Shown here: positions 63,979-64,000 of the stretch, in pieces | How the letters are laid out: each line of letters starts with the position of its first letter | Position numbering within the stretch: position 1 is the stretch's first letter | Assembly (NCBI RefSeq): GCF_947504145.1 | Contig: NZ_CANNGQ010000002.1 | Span: 806,001-870,000 of the forward strand | From: an uncultured Microbulbifer sp. | Lineage (GTDB): Bacteria > Pseudomonadota > Gammaproteobacteria > Pseudomonadales > Cellvibrionaceae | DNA length: 64,000 nt | Direction: 5' to 3' | Translations under genes and position numbers: made by a program | Notes under the pieces: model-generated | The model's database searches: none | What the model saw: the letters and a program-made list of their open reading frames with translations, nothing else | What the model was told of the DNA's origin: nothing

Positions 63979-64000
63979 GGGTTTCGTTTTTAGTTGCGCC

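Overview
The window reads as a chromosomal segment of a marine, salt-adapted gammaproteobacterium. Gene content (ectoine operon with its own aspartate kinase, Mrp-type cation antiporter, three TonB-dependent receptors, glutathione-dependent formaldehyde oxidation, a Gac/Rsm-type small RNA) and the high GC content fit the Cellvibrionales/Microbulbiferaceae best. That placement is from general resemblance of the proteins and is not proven. I saw no transposase, integrase, CRISPR array, rRNA or tRNA.

Layout. (1) 0.1-4.1 kb, minus: a secreted DUF885 protein and dxs. (2) 4.3-12.0 kb, minus: an eight-gene Mrp/Mbh-like antiporter operon (E-F-G-AB-C-D-D-small protein-D) that separates dxs from ispA and xseB (12.8-14.1 kb), which are neighbours of dxs in many gammaproteobacteria. 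(3) 14.2-19.8 kb, plus: a TonB-dependent receptor, a PepSY membrane protein and a RegB/RegA-like redox two-component pair, all tightly spaced. (4) 19.9-26.0 kb: a membrane-anchored PQQ-type sugar dehydrogenase with a cytochrome c tail, a standalone HNH protein, ddl, mepA and hisC. Between the dehydrogenase and the HNH gene lies an unannotated Rsm/Csr-type sRNA gene: a perfect GacA box, a CRP-like palindrome 21 bp upstream of it, eight GGA motifs and a strong terminator. (5) 26.1-36.4 kb: a signalling island of two transmembrane Ser/Thr kinases, two FHA proteins and a trypsin-like protease. In its middle lie a second GGA-rich RNA candidate, with an eight-U terminator, and an unknown acidic protein gene. 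(6) 36.9-44.5 kb: ectR and ectABC-ask_ect with two operator-like palindromes, then a membrane TPR protein and a sodium/solute symporter. (7) 44.6-48.4 kb, minus: YceI, cytochrome b561, an unknown gene, CorA and a host-attachment protein. (8) 48.7-54.5 kb, plus: a Fur-box-preceded set made of a periplasmic-binding-like protein, a membrane-anchored putative regulator, a TonB-dependent receptor and a lipoprotein tyrosine phosphatase. (9) 54.7-63.9 kb: unknown periplasmic proteins and lipoproteins, frmA-fghA, a DsbA/FrnE-like oxidoreductase and a third large TonB-dependent receptor.

How the parts may work together. The Mrp antiporter, ectoine synthesis and SSS symporter form a salt and pH homeostasis set. 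The TonB receptors sit with their own sensors, which suggests nutrient- or metal-gated uptake. The two GGA-rich RNAs, if real, would sequester a CsrA/RsmA protein encoded elsewhere. The kinase-FHA-protease island has no recognised effector in view and is the least understood protein system here.
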